From the NCBI RefSeq assembly GCF_964204645.1, contig NC_134025.1, forward strand, positions 6,639,001 to 6,703,000: DNA of 64,000 nt, given 5' to 3'. The notes beneath the pieces were generated by a model. That model was not told where the DNA came from. It ran no database searches and saw nothing but the letters and a program-made list of their open reading frames with translations. The position numbers and the translations under genes were made by a program. Source of the DNA: Tubulanus polymorphus (Eukaryota > Nemertea > Palaeonemertea > Tubulaniformes > Tubulanidae). Every line of letters starts with the position of its first letter. Position 1 is the stretch's first letter. Shown in pieces: positions 40,801 to 52,700 of the stretch.

Positions 40801-43800
40801 ACCTGACATTTAATCCACATCGTTTCCACTCTTAATTTCAGAAATTGATTACATTCTATTCAGATAGCCGCAGTTGAAATGTATCGATCTTGCAGATTGC
40901 CTCACAGCCGCCCTACTGATTTCATTTGAAATCTTTATTGAAAAAAAAAATCATTATTGGTTTTCACTTGAACGAGATCGCAGTAACACCTTCACTCAAT
41001 GGTCTCTATAGCAACTGGGGTTTTGTCAAATCAAATAAATAAATGCCGGACCGGTTTCTTTTCTAAATTCAATGTAGGTTTAGGAATATTTCTTAATTTT
41101 CTGTTTCGATTGGTGGGTTAGTGGCATAGGTCATAATGATTAACTCCTAGGTGCACTGCGATTATCATAGGAATTAGGGTTTGTAAAGGGTTTTTGGAAC
41201 GTCGAAAAATGACTATCCGAATCTATTTGATACGAATTATCAATCAGTTTTCATCGAGCTAAAATGTAAAGCATACCAATTTAAGTAGTCGAATAAACAC
41301 TCTAATCCGTATACACTGTGGATAATTGAAGAAGTCCTACAATTTTCATATGATAGAAATCATTGAAACCACAACGTTTCGGCGGTTGACTAACAGCAAA
41401 ATTACATTTTATCTATTTTTGCTTACAATCATCATCAGGTGGAATGACCAGAGACAAAAGTAACAAAGTATATGATATAGATATATCTACTATACTTTAA
41501 ACTCACAGGACGAAAATAGAAGATACATCATAATAAATTCTAACAATTAAAAGTTCGAATTGTGGGACTTCTTCAATTATCATACCCAATTTATGCGCAA
41601 ATATACATTTACCATGGCAAAAACTATTTCATCTTTTATCGAGCCGACATGCAAGGTTTGTCTAGATAAAATTGGTAACCACAACCTATGAAAACAATTT
41701 CCATGTACAATTTCTATCATCTCGTTGTTGTATTCGATGTCTGAGAAGATGTCGAGGTGTGAAATAATTATGATGTTTTATTCCTGGTCAGATATTAAGC
41801 AGGAATAATGAAAACTATGTGCCGAGAAAGATCCTTTAAAGTATCATCATTACTTTTTCTGACTTTGTACTTACCTCTCAATTCACTGACATGATATTTC
41901 GTTCATCACCCACCTATCAGGGCGATAATTATGTGTCCAGGGATCATAAAGAGTAGAATATCGCTACCTGGCGCCGGGGTACAGTGACAGATAACTGTTT
42001 ATTGCGGTGTAAATGGCCTTTAAATACAGGAATATGCTCAAATAACGCCATGCCTAAAGCCGATAAGAACTGGCAAGTGCGTATCATCGGCGAATATCAA
42101 TTAACCTTACCACGGACTTATTCCTGGGCAGACGATCGTCTAATTTGAATACGAACTCAATCGGCTCTCAGTAAATGCACGCTTTATAAAACTGAGTTTC
42201 CGTGACACACGTATACCTTCGAAAAAAACGCATTCGGTCGCAACGTACGGTAATTACTGCAAACAACAGTCATCGGTGGCTTTTGATTTTCCGCCGTTTT
42301 ACATTTGGAATCTGTTTGTCTTCACATCCGCTTTGACGTCATCGACAACAGCAACCGGCGTGATAGATGTTTTTCTAGGTGTTACTGATTCATATTGTAT
42401 CATCTTCTCTTCCATCGTTTCATTCGATTTACGTGAATATTCAAACAACCACAACCCGTATTACCTTACGCTTGAAAAGACTACTGTTTCATCATGCATA
42501 TTTGAAATATTCTAGATTGAAATCGAAAATCCAATCAAATCATGCTATTTTATTTTTCATGGACTAATTTAGGATGCGTGATTTCATTGCGTTTGAAAAT
42601 CAAAATTTTGAAGATTTTACTCCGATGTGTTTCGTCAGAATCTATAATTCTAAATCTTGAACAGTCTTTTTGCCCAAAAATGATTAAAATGAATAACAAA
42701 AATAGAGAAAATCTGTGCGCATATGCCAGTACCAAATGTATACATGTGAGGCATTTGGCTACCTCTACAGGCTATTGGGAAGACGATATCAATGTTTATA
42801 ACCTCACCAGCGCTTATTGCTGCATTGAATATATGAATGAGTAATATCATTAAAAAAGTTAATTATCAGCTGGTTTGATCGATATTTTCACTTTGTTTCT
42901 ATATTATTCCAATCCAGAGATATGAACGAATGAAAAAAAAATTAAATGGGGAAAAATATTGAGAAAAAAATCAACAACGCGGACCGAGTGGGTACCCAAA
43001 AACATGGCGCCTAGAAACTGTAAAAAGGCTTGTGTGATGATGATAGTAGGGTGTCTGTAGATGTTCCTCCAAAATGAGACACGTGTATGGTGGTGATAGA
43101 TTGGTGGTACCAGGGATGATAGTATAATTGATTTAAAAGGAGATTTACTATCATTTTGTTTGACGATAGTTCGTGATTCAATGTCACCAAAAACTGCGAA
43201 GAATCAGAGCTCCCTGTTTCAAGAAGAAGCAACTCCATTGTTATACGCCCATCTTTCAATGATTTTAGATGTCTGATATGTCTGGAAATTATACGATATC
43301 GTATGTTGAAACACCCCTATTCGCAAATAATGTTCTTTTACATCATTTTCATCTCGTCATCTGCCTGATTTTCACGTAGTATTTATTCACGCCGCGAGAG
43401 CATATATACCTCTGAAATGAAGTACGATTTCCTGATCAAATAACCATCATTATTAGACAAATAGACTGTCTCTCGGGGCTGCACTGCAGCCATTTCAATC
43501 ATCACCATTATAGTCGGTCGGTCAGTCATGTCAGTCACTTCAGGGGATTTTTGATATTCGTCTCTTTGGATCTGGAAAGCATTTCCCTCAACTGTAAGAA
43601 AAAAGGCCATCGGTTCGTTAACAGGGAAGCGCTGGAAGTTGCACAATGTTCTGAAAATGAACCCTTTAGAAATGACCATAAAGTAATGAGACAATGCCTT
43701 AGTGTCGCTCCATGATTATCAGTGGCATCAAACCTATTAACACGAAATCTCATGAAAACCGGGCAACAAATATCAATTTATGAGAATTGGACGGTTTCGC

Positions 43801-46800
43801 ACCATTAAACAAGCATATAACGTGTATCATAGAGCATCATTAGCAAATTGACATTTTACGTAGTTATTGGCGCTTATATTCATGTAACTGGCAGCCACAA
43901 TTCACCTAGAAATATCAGACGGGATTGTAAATACACCCGGGGCTCGTGGGAAGGGAAGAAAAGCACTTCATCGGCCGCAACTCTCGTGTCAACTGCTGTA
44001 GTATTAAAACCGGAATTCAACGCCGTATTTAGTCGACTCGTACGTTGTGTCAAGTACATGTGTGACGCTGGAGTGCCGTCATTTAAATGGCAATTTTGAC
44101 GTTTGAAATTAGTTTTTGAATGCAAAATGGCCATTTTACTAATAGATTGGTCGGTTCGATGACGGGCACCGCCCGTCGATCAGCTGCAGATTGACGTTGT
44201 TACAATGCGCAGCGTTAATTACGGTTTACCCATCTCAATCGAGTACAATCAAAACAATTAGTAAAATTTCATGACTGAATATCAGCTATATGCCATTAAG
44301 TTTCAAGAGTGATTTGATGAACGAATTTTCGTTTTCACAAGCCTGCAAAAGGTTCCGCAAAATTTCGGCCAAGTCGAAAGTAGACTCTTGAAAATATGTG
44401 AGTAGTGTACCAATGGCGTACTCGGCGTGCATGAAGTACAAAATTGAAAATGCGCAAAATGATGATAAAAATGCTAGTTCGAGACACGTCGATAACAAAA
44501 TTATTTTCTACCATCGGCCTTCATAATATGTGTGTAGGCTTTAGCCTCATTATATTTTTTTTCAATTTTGCAATTCTGCTATTTGGAATAGAGGATTGGA
44601 AGCTTTTTCATGTAGGTGTACTCGTCGGCGGGCAATTACTTAATTCGTATCTCTCCCAGAATAAACCATGCAAATTGAACATTCACCTCAAATCAACTTT
44701 TTCATTTTCCATTATCTTTTCATATCAAATTCTTATTCCTCATAAGTGAAAATATGCAAATAAACCTGTAAATTCATATCTTTTATTCCTCAAAAGTGAA
44801 AATATGCAAATAAGCCTACATTTTTGTAAATTCAAATTTTATAGGTGGTGAATAAGATCATGTACACAGGTAGCAGTGACCATACCGGTCGCTCGTGGGT
44901 TACAGAATTCGGAGATTGTACCAGAATATATCGAGGCCATAAGCATACTGTTAGTACAATCAGACTTCATGAAGGACTAGGTAAGTTTGTTCCTAATATA
45001 AAGCTTATACATCTAATTCTGACAAATCTAAGTTGACAAGTAAAAAAAAAAAGAACATAGAGAAACGGAAAAGTCAAAAGAGAAACGGAAAAGTAAGGGA
45101 ATCACCTGCTTACATTCGTATACATAAGACCTGTAACTATCCGCTTTGTATTCTGGTCTGGTATCAATTCGGCTCTTATCTCCGTATACAGACCAATGCA
45201 GTACCATCAAAAACATGATTGCAATCCTTTTTATATATGATTTATTGCTGCTATTTGCACATGCAATTGACCAGAATTAACAAGTTTACCCACCACCCTA
45301 ATCCAGTCCCTATATGAGCCTCTCCTCGCTGAGGTTTGCGGGGTTGGGGGATGGGGTTGGGGTGTTTACGAAACAGGTCTTTTTACTTTTCCCATAGTGT
45401 GGCGATTTGAACCACATCTGAAGGATAAAGATTAGATTTAAATTACGTGAATATATTTTTCAGTTATAACAGGATGTGGTGACGGTATGGCGCGGTGTTT
45501 TAACGCCAAGTCCGGTTCGTTGAAGCGTGTCCTCCGAGGTCACGAGTCCGCTGTCAACACACTAGAGGTCGCTACTAGTCACATAAAAAATGTTGTGTAG
45601 ATTATTATCATGTAAATACAACGAGAACTTCAAAATTACATGAAGGAATCTATAGCAGAGGCTATTCGAGTGCCGTCACAATGGCCATAAAGCGCGCTAA
45701 GCGGAAGTAAAAAGTTTTTGACGTATGAAACACGTGACGTGACTAAACCGCAATTTGTGATTCACTTCATCATTTTCCAGTTTCCAATTAAAGGTCTCAA
45801 CGTTATAAACAGTTTCTCATTTGAAGTTCTCGTTAGATAGCTGGAAATATATTGAGCGACTTTCCAATTTTTCAAATAATTCGCCAGTCTCGAAAGAAAA
45901 TATGTGTACGTATTTATGGAAAAGAATATTTGGGCGATATCCAAAAAGCTTTATCTGAATTTGAAATCATATGGTGAATTGTTTGTACATTGGATTGTTG
46001 TTCGCGTATGGTTTAAATGGTATAGCCCACACGTGCCAGTCGGGAACTACATCCTTTAGCCCAGACTGGACTTTCTGGTCAAGGAGCCCACCTTATAGAC
46101 CCCCTTCTAGAATAGTCGTAATCCGCACTTAACAGCACCAGCGTCTCATGTATATATACATTATCCCGTTATTTACTATCGTAATTCTTTTTGTTTTATC
46201 CATTAGTATTCACAACATCAGGGGACGCTATCGCCCGCTGTTTCGATGCCAAGTCGGGCTCACTGAAACGAACGTTTAAGGGACACGAATTATCCGTAAA
46301 TTGCCAACAGGTTAGATCTATTTATACGTTGAGATTACGAGGAGGGATTGTCGCCACTTGTTGCGGTTTTCCAGGTCCTGCGTTGTGAGAAATCCTTCAA
46401 ATCAAATTCGAGTTTTATATACTCTTGCGTCAATAATGATTTGTATTTTGTCTCGTCTCGGTCTTGTGTGCTATACGTATAGGGGTGCATGCCATGGCTG
46501 TATCCGGCATAGATATGGATCTAAACATCATGTCCTCGACAAAATAACCTGTTCGCTTCACACGCCTCACATTTGCCTGACTGGTATCTTCATCAAATAT
46601 AATGATATCATTTAAACTTCAAGCACAAACACAAATATATTCTCACACTCATGTGATTTCGATCATTCGAAATATTCGGAAACGATCATTTACAAATGCG
46701 ATATTTCATTCGTTAAATAGCAATATTGACGTCGTTGCCACTAACATTTTGTGCTTGTTATCTAGATGAAGCTTGAATGAACCAATAGAGTTTCTATGCG

Positions 46801-49029
46801 TTGCTTAGCAATTATTGAATGCCTCAACTTCACCAGCATTAGAATCAATGTTTTAGCACTCAACATTCTTCCTATTTATGTGTTCTATGTAACTTGTCTT
46901 GTCTTGATGTGTTGTGTTATTCGTATCACGTATTTGTTTGTGCTTTTCTTCGTGATGCACGTGTTACATGAGCTCGGTGCTTGTAGTTCGTGAATGTACA
47001 TATTACCATCTTCCGCGCCATTATAGTTTATCAGAACCCATCTAATCGCGTGAGGATATCCGATGTCAAAACGAGCATTAGCAACACAAACAATCGTTAA
47101 TGGTTGAATTAAAAAGCTTTTACGGTCTAAAAAGTTTGTCTCGGATTGCGGCCTTTTAGATTTGTTGAAATTGCGGTTTTAGCTTTCGATGAACTCCACG
47201 AAATCAGAAGCGCGTTACAAAAACATTCATAATGTTTCCAAAGGTCAATTTAAAGAAATCGTACTCCATTTGATAATGTTTCCGTAATCATACATATTTT
47301 TGGTGATGTAAGGCTTATTTTTAAGGAATTATACCACTATACTCGTAGATCATTTTATCGTTTTATTTTCGGCAACCTTTTACAATTCGTTTGAACGCAT
47401 TTCGCGTGAACGTATAGGTTCCAGAGCAATTATATAATTATTTCTCAGTCGCTCATCTCACTGTCTGTTGTCTAGTTCGAAATCATTCGTGTATTTGATT
47501 AAACATGCACACAGCACGATAATCCAACTAATTGCCCTTCCCCAAGTCACGATCGCCTTTTCACCATCGGCTTACCAACGATCGTTGCTATGAAATAGAA
47601 ATTATCGTTCAAAAGCTTCGACCAAATAGTTTGTACTAACCATATCAAAATGGTTAATACGTAACTCAAGGTTAAACTAGAAGTGTTTACATCACAGAAG
47701 ACTATTTAGTGATATCATGATATCATGATTTGAACTATATGAATTGAAACCATGCAGCTTTTCGCTGTATTTTGGGCGGTTCTCGGCTAACCCTGATAGC
47801 AAATTGGCTAAAAGTACTTTTGAAATTGCGACGCCGGATATGTGACAGACATCGCAATCGCTTCGTGGAACGGTTATTGTAGAATCGTCTACGTTGATAT
47901 AAACCAGACTAAGCTACCGATATATCTTAGGCCTACATGGCATAATTCCAGCGCAAACTTTCGAGAGGATTTTGTTCCAGCGGCGCTCTACTTTAGAATG
48001 AGAATTGATCTTCGATTGAATATGAATGTGAATTCCATTCATAACTAAACACAATAGAAATGTAAAGAGTTGCGTGATGTTATTAACAAATCAAACTAAC
48101 ACCGAGTTGTATATACCCCATAGTTTCGGCAATATTAGTTTCCTCTATTGCGATGAAATGCTCCACTTTCAATAAATTTCATGGCAATTTCGTGATTTTT
48201 AAGACTTGGTGGACCGTATCCTGTTATATAATAAATATAAAATTATGTATTCGAAAGATTTACGGATGAAACATCTGAAAACTTCTGAATGTTACCTTGA
48301 AAAACAATTAAATAGAACGCATAATGGCGATCCGTTTGGAAGCCTTGTTCCATTCGACGTTATTCCTCAAACATTTCTTATTTTTGGACATCGATTTATT
48401 TTCGTAACCTTTTTGTTGAACATGCCCTCCTTCAGCGGAATATCATGCTCACCTCGAAAATGGAGGGGGGATGCGATTAATTCTACTGACATTTTGAAAC
48501 GAGGACCGACTGTTGTGGTTATGATTCCCTCCACACTTCACGCAATTCAGTTATCGTAAAAATGGCTTTAAATGACGTCGGAAAACTTTAAATAATTCAC
48601 TGTATATCCAATTGCTACAGAATATTGTTTGAAATTTATCAATTTTGTCAATACTGTGTATCTATTCGAGCCGAATAACTTACAAAACATATACATTTGT
48701 TGATGTTGCAGATAGTCGATGGAAGACTTTTCACCGGTTCGCATGACGGAAGTGTCCGCGTCTGGGATATCACGGGTATGAAGGATGACGTCACTTTCGG
48801 ACGGGCAGACGACAAGAAAAACTCCGAGCAAAAGAAAGAGATCGAAAAACTGAGCGGGATGAAAACTGTCGATGGTAACCAGAATGGAATTAAAAATGGT
48901 GACAGTAAAATCATGATCGGAGATGAATACGCGGAGAGTAATATGCAGAACGGAAATACTGAACACCTTATTGCTACTTCAGATATGACGTCACAAAACA
49001 GAGAGAAAGGTCCTAGAGATAGATTCTAA
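37844..49029 (+). CDS. WDR86: WDR86-like WD40-repeat protein with exclusive exons
   Basis: Exons: 37844-38608, 44845-44980, then either 45464-45567 or 46207-46310, then 48712-49029. With one alternative exon this gives 1323 nt (440 aa). The first exon alone encodes 255 residues and five full blades. Eight WD repeats can be counted, with typical GH...GS.D...W.D spacing (for example HQDYINCILIED, TGSADKTIRKWD, SSSYDRSARCWD). The start MGLCGSK fits an N-myristoylation/palmitoylation signal. The C-terminal tail (about 80 residues) is charged and low in complexity. Similarity to vertebrate WDR86 is seen across the blades, including the SSYDR.AR.W segment. The molecular role of WDR86 is poorly known. 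Orthology is likely but judged from memory. Confidence 0.85.
41321..41581. mobile_element. Non-autonomous element with 17-25-bp terminal inverted repeats
   Basis: 261 bp bounded by gataattgaagaagtcc and its exact inverse; the match continues imperfectly for about eight more bases. The interior contains an acgtttcggcggttgacta block and a catcatcaggtgg block, which are seen in dispersed repeats of many marine invertebrates. No coding capacity, and the target duplication is unclear. It lies in WDR86-like intron 1. Confidence 0.65.
44731..44830. repeat. 50-bp tandem duplication carrying octamer motifs
   Basis: Two adjacent units with a 50-bp period (ttattcctc.taagtgaaaatatgcaaata...) end just before exon 44845-44980. 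Each holds ATGCAAAT (44754-44761 and 44804-44811), the consensus POU-domain octamer. Confidence 0.8.
45340..45362 (+). other. G-quadruplex-type tract upstream of exon 3a
   Basis: Four runs of four or five G separated by TT, AT and TT, on the transcribed-sense strand of WDR86-like intron 2, ending about 100 bp before the exon 3a acceptor. It satisfies the usual G3+N1-7 pattern and could fold in the pre-mRNA. Confidence 0.7.
45464..45567 (+). CDS. WDR86: WDR86-like alternative exon 3a
   Basis: 104 nt entering in phase 1 and leaving in phase 0. It encodes the last strands of WD blade 7 and the start of blade 8 (VITGCGDGMARCFNAKSG...GHESAVNTLE). About 21 of 35 residues are identical to exon 3b at 46207-46310. 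The acceptor is tttttcag and the donor GAG/gtcgct is relatively weak. A G-rich tract lies about 100 bp upstream. Including 3a and 3b together, or skipping both, shifts the frame. Confidence 0.85.
46207..46310 (+). CDS. WDR86: WDR86-like alternative exon 3b
   Basis: 104 nt, same phases as exon 3a, encoding VFTTSGDAIARCFDAKSG...GHELSVNCQQ. FDA and the NC.Q ending are closer to the vertebrate WDR86 segment as I recall it, so 3b may be the ancestral copy. Donor is CAG/gttaga and acceptor is cattag. The exons are 639 bp apart. Confidence 0.88.
46311..48711 (+). other. WDR86-like last intron, 2.4 kb
   Basis: AT-rich intron between exon 3b and the last coding exon. I looked for a third copy of the alternative exon here and in the preceding introns and did not see one. 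Confidence 0.5.
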
Positions 49030-49248
49030 CTTTGATTCTGTCCATATTTCTTAGGATTCGGCTCTATTGATAGTTTTCTTAGGTGTAACTAGTCTCGTAG
49101 CTGCGTTGATATCATTCCAATCTACCAAATCAGGAGAATCTAATCTCCCGATTACTTCTCTCCTTTTCTATTGAAAATTAGGAAAAAGAAATCCGCAAAA
49201 TTCTAAGATAAAACAAATCCCTTTAGAATTAAAGCTTAGATACGTTAT

Positions 49249-49342
49249 TACAGCCAACCCCCGATAAATACAACCCCTTTACAACCACCACCCCCCACCT
49301 TGCACCAGGTTTCCGGGGGTGGTATATCGGGGGTTGACTGTA
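49249..49342. mobile_element. Short pogo-like MITE in WDR86-like 3' UTR
   Basis: 94 bp including flanking TA on each side. The left end is cagccaacccccgata and the right end is its inverse (tatcgggggttgactg). It is related to the longer element at 2648-3361. It lies between the WDR86-like stop codon (49029) and the likely poly(A) signal (49772), so the transcript would carry this inverted repeat. Confidence 0.75.
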
Positions 49343-49771
49343 CTCCCGCAATACACTTTATTTCTACAGAAAATACAATCTGTTATCTATTTTTCTCCAA
49401 ATCTCTACTCTCACAAATTGAAATATGGGTAAACCTAAGAAGCCCTCATATCTTAGTTTTGGAAATATGTTACAGATTATCCCTAGCTCACAAAATTTCT
49501 GAAAAATAAGCACTTCTTAATGGTGCATGTAACCTTGAAATGAGATAAACTCATTAATGACTCATTACATTCACCTTATTTTCACCTATGCCGGGTATAC
49601 AATCTGTGTTTCCCCAGCAGGGTGTGAATGTGTTTTTAGAAATGTATTGGTTTGGTGAATTTTGTAATATAAATCAACTACGATTTCATCTTAATAGATT
49701 TATTCGTTTAATCGTCTAATATACGTAATACAAGCACCATATTATCCATAAAAATGTAAATATAGTACCCA

Positions 49772-49777
49772 AATAAA
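49772..49777 (+). terminator. Possible WDR86-like polyadenylation signal
   Basis: AATAAA in sense, 743 bp beyond the stop codon. A closer canonical signal was not noticed. Confidence 0.4.
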
Positions 49778-52700
49778 GTGGAATCAGTTGGAAAATGGTT
49801 CTTTTGGGCCAGCTCCGCAGACTTACCAAGTCCAAAATGGGCTGAATGTGTATGTTAAGACTGGTATATGTTAAGATTCATTTCGCTGAAGGTTAGTTAT
49901 AGCAAAAAAGTTGATCGCCCGGCGTTATTTTGGTATTTCGATCGCGGAAAAGATCTCTGGTTAGACTGACTTCGGGGTTCATTATAACCACATAGACTAG
50001 TATCGATACCGCTAATCAGATTATGGATAGATAAAGAGAGTATTCATCGATAATCGTCGGCAGTCTCTACTCTGACAAGAAAGGTTACATGTGTGTAGTC
50101 GTCCATTACGAACGATGTTGGATGATTTATTTTCCGTGTAAACCATCTATCTACGACAGCTGACGTTGCATCCCTCGCTCTCACGAATGCAAAAACAACA
50201 TGCGCGCCAACAATATGTCCAACGTTAAAAGCCACATTTTCAGCTTGTTGAAAAGTAAAAAAGCGGCTCTCAACGACGTCCATTACTTGACATCGAAGCG
50301 TAAAAACATTATCTGTGTAGAAATTTGTTGCGCATTCGAATCATGATCTGTGAAACCATGGAGTCCATGGTAAAAACAGACAGGAATATTGATTATTCTG
50401 TTCGGTAATCTCTTAACTTTTTTTTGTAAAATCAGAGGTGTTGGTCATGATGCGTGTAAGATACGTCTTCGCACAAAAAACTGAAATAGCGAAGAATCGT
50501 CGCTTCTCGCCATGAAATATTGATCAGGTTTTCGTGCACCGTCATCGCACTTTCCTTAAAGAAAAACATCAACAAAAAGCCCCGATGCAGGCATATGATT
50601 AATGACGTTAGAAAAAGATAGACATCAGATCGTGTGATCGTGTTGCTAAACATTTTCGAATTTAACCAATTACGCAGAAAGTAACATTCGCGCGGCTTAT
50701 GTAATAATAATGTTACGCGATTTAAGACGTTAGACGTTCGAACAATTACACCTTTCATTTGCTGTATCATCAGTCAAGCGTAGGCAGGCGAAGTGAAGTA
50801 ATATATCAAACTGTCAGTAACCATCGCTCTAATCGCATGAAAAGGATTATTTGACATACCGATCATTTATCACGAACTTTCGTTTTTGCTCGCACCCGCA
50901 GCTCTTCGTCGTTGCTTATCGGTCCCCATATTTGCTTAACATCAATTGAATTACGGCAATTGCTTGAAGCGGTTGAAATTAAATTTGTTCTTCGAAAGTT
51001 AAACCCGCATTCGCGCCGGGAATTGACGACATCGTCAACTGTCGCCGAAAAGATTAAACGATGGTGTATGTGAACGACTATTTTTAGCAAAACATTGTTA
51101 GATTAAATGTATATCATTTTGTCATGACGATATTATTGCTTATGGCAAATCCATTTATCCATTTCATTACACGAATTGCGCCCAGACTGTTAGAGTAAAA
51201 GGTCCGACACCTAGAATTGAACATTCAAACGTATTTATGATATACAGTTTAGGCCTAATACCATCCGCCCCGGCAGGGATTCGAACCTGATGGCATCGAG
51301 ATTGCCACGGCACGAAACCCTGCCATAATCGACCGTGCGCGCAGATACATGCGCAGTTCAGATGATGTGATTTTTAGCCAATCAGAAATCCCGTTTTATT
51401 TTAGCCCGGGTTTTCCCATTTATAGTTCTTCCTTGAATTTTTCCTCAACGATTATACAACGAGCAATCTGATTGGTGCCGCCAGTTTTCGTTCGGAAAGC
51501 TGCGCATGTACCTGCGCACCCGGTCTACTGATGCAGGGGTTCGTGCCGTGGCTGAGTGTAGCGATGCCATCAGGTTCGAGTCCCTGCAGAGGGAGGATGG
51601 CCTAATACGTGAATGGAGACTTGCATGTCTCACATGTTTATGTCTATATGACCTTTGTGTTATTATATACTTTTCTCATCTATGGTGAAGTTGTGATATA
51701 TATGATAATTATACTGCTGACTAATAAAGCACCTTTGGAGAGAAAAAATATACTGGACTTTACTGTGTATCAATCTTCGAACACATCCGTCCGTATCTTT
51801 GCTATACGTATTTCAAGCAAAAATATTGAAGATCCGTCCCACAGCTTTTCTGTTCGAGCCGTCCTTTCAACGTCAAATAATCATCGCCATGATTTTGGAC
51901 CGCATTTCAACCGTGTATCGTTTTTAAGTGAGTTGAATGCGAATGGTAATGATAATCTATTGTCATCAACGTGTCCAAGTCAAGAGCCAATCAATCGACT
52001 TTGATTTTTCTCATAATTTTGACGAATTATTTCCAGCGATAGGTGTGTGTATTGTCGGTTCGAGAAAATTGACAATTGATAATTCATTCCATTTCGCTAA
52101 TCCCAGTAGTGTAAAATATATACTATATTCTTAGGAGATCCACTTCGTGAAAAGGATTTCCGTGTATACATTGCATTGAGAATTGAATAAGATGTAATTT
52201 AGATGTAAAACAAACTGCTTAATATACGTTTGAGTTTTTCTGTAATTCACCTGCATAAATAATCAAATTGAAGGTCATACTGCTACGTAAGCCTAAAAAT
52301 CGGTGGTTGCTGAAATTCAATGAACGCTTATGATGTTATGATGTTATAATGTACGTATTTAAAATACAAATACTGCAAATAAAATAATTTTCAAAGATTT
52401 CTGATAAGTATCTTGTGTTGTGTGGTCATTTGGTTCGTTCCTTGTTTACTTTCTTACAACAAAATTGTTTCGACGCGAAATGTCCCGATGATTTTTTCGA
52501 TGCTAGAAAATAGAAGATAATGACGATCAAGATGCACTCGCAAAATATTTCATGGTTCATAGATTCGAAACGTGCTATGGCGAACACACCGAAAGTACAT
52601 ATTTGGATTTTCGACGAAGTTTGAAAGTTTGAAAACATCGTTGTACCGAATTACTGGGTTGATAGGTAGAAAAAGTTATATTCATCCTTATCTTCAATAC

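Larger units (their letters stand above)
38609..44844 (+). other. WDR86-like intron 1, 6.2 kb
   Basis: No exon with family similarity was found. It contains a TIR element (41321-41581) and, at its 3' end, a tandem duplication with octamer motifs (44731-44830). Confidence 0.55.

Noticed and set aside
41365-41450. Possible hammerhead ribozyme (CTGATGA ... GAAAC on the minus strand) within the TIR element
   Set aside because: The bases following CTGATGA and preceding GAAAC do not pair to form stem II, so the core cannot fold as a hammerhead.
42276-44498. Several overlapping 60-100-codon frames in WDR86-like intron 1
   Set aside because: Overlap on both strands, AT-rich composition and no recognisable motifs suggest chance.
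45464-46310. Reading both 104-nt exons as consecutive extra WD blades
   Set aside because: Exon 3a leaves in phase 0 while 3b must be entered in phase 1, so tandem inclusion shifts the frame.
51281-51330. A functional tRNA gene
   Set aside because: A B box is present, but A-to-B spacing is too short and no cloverleaf can be drawn.
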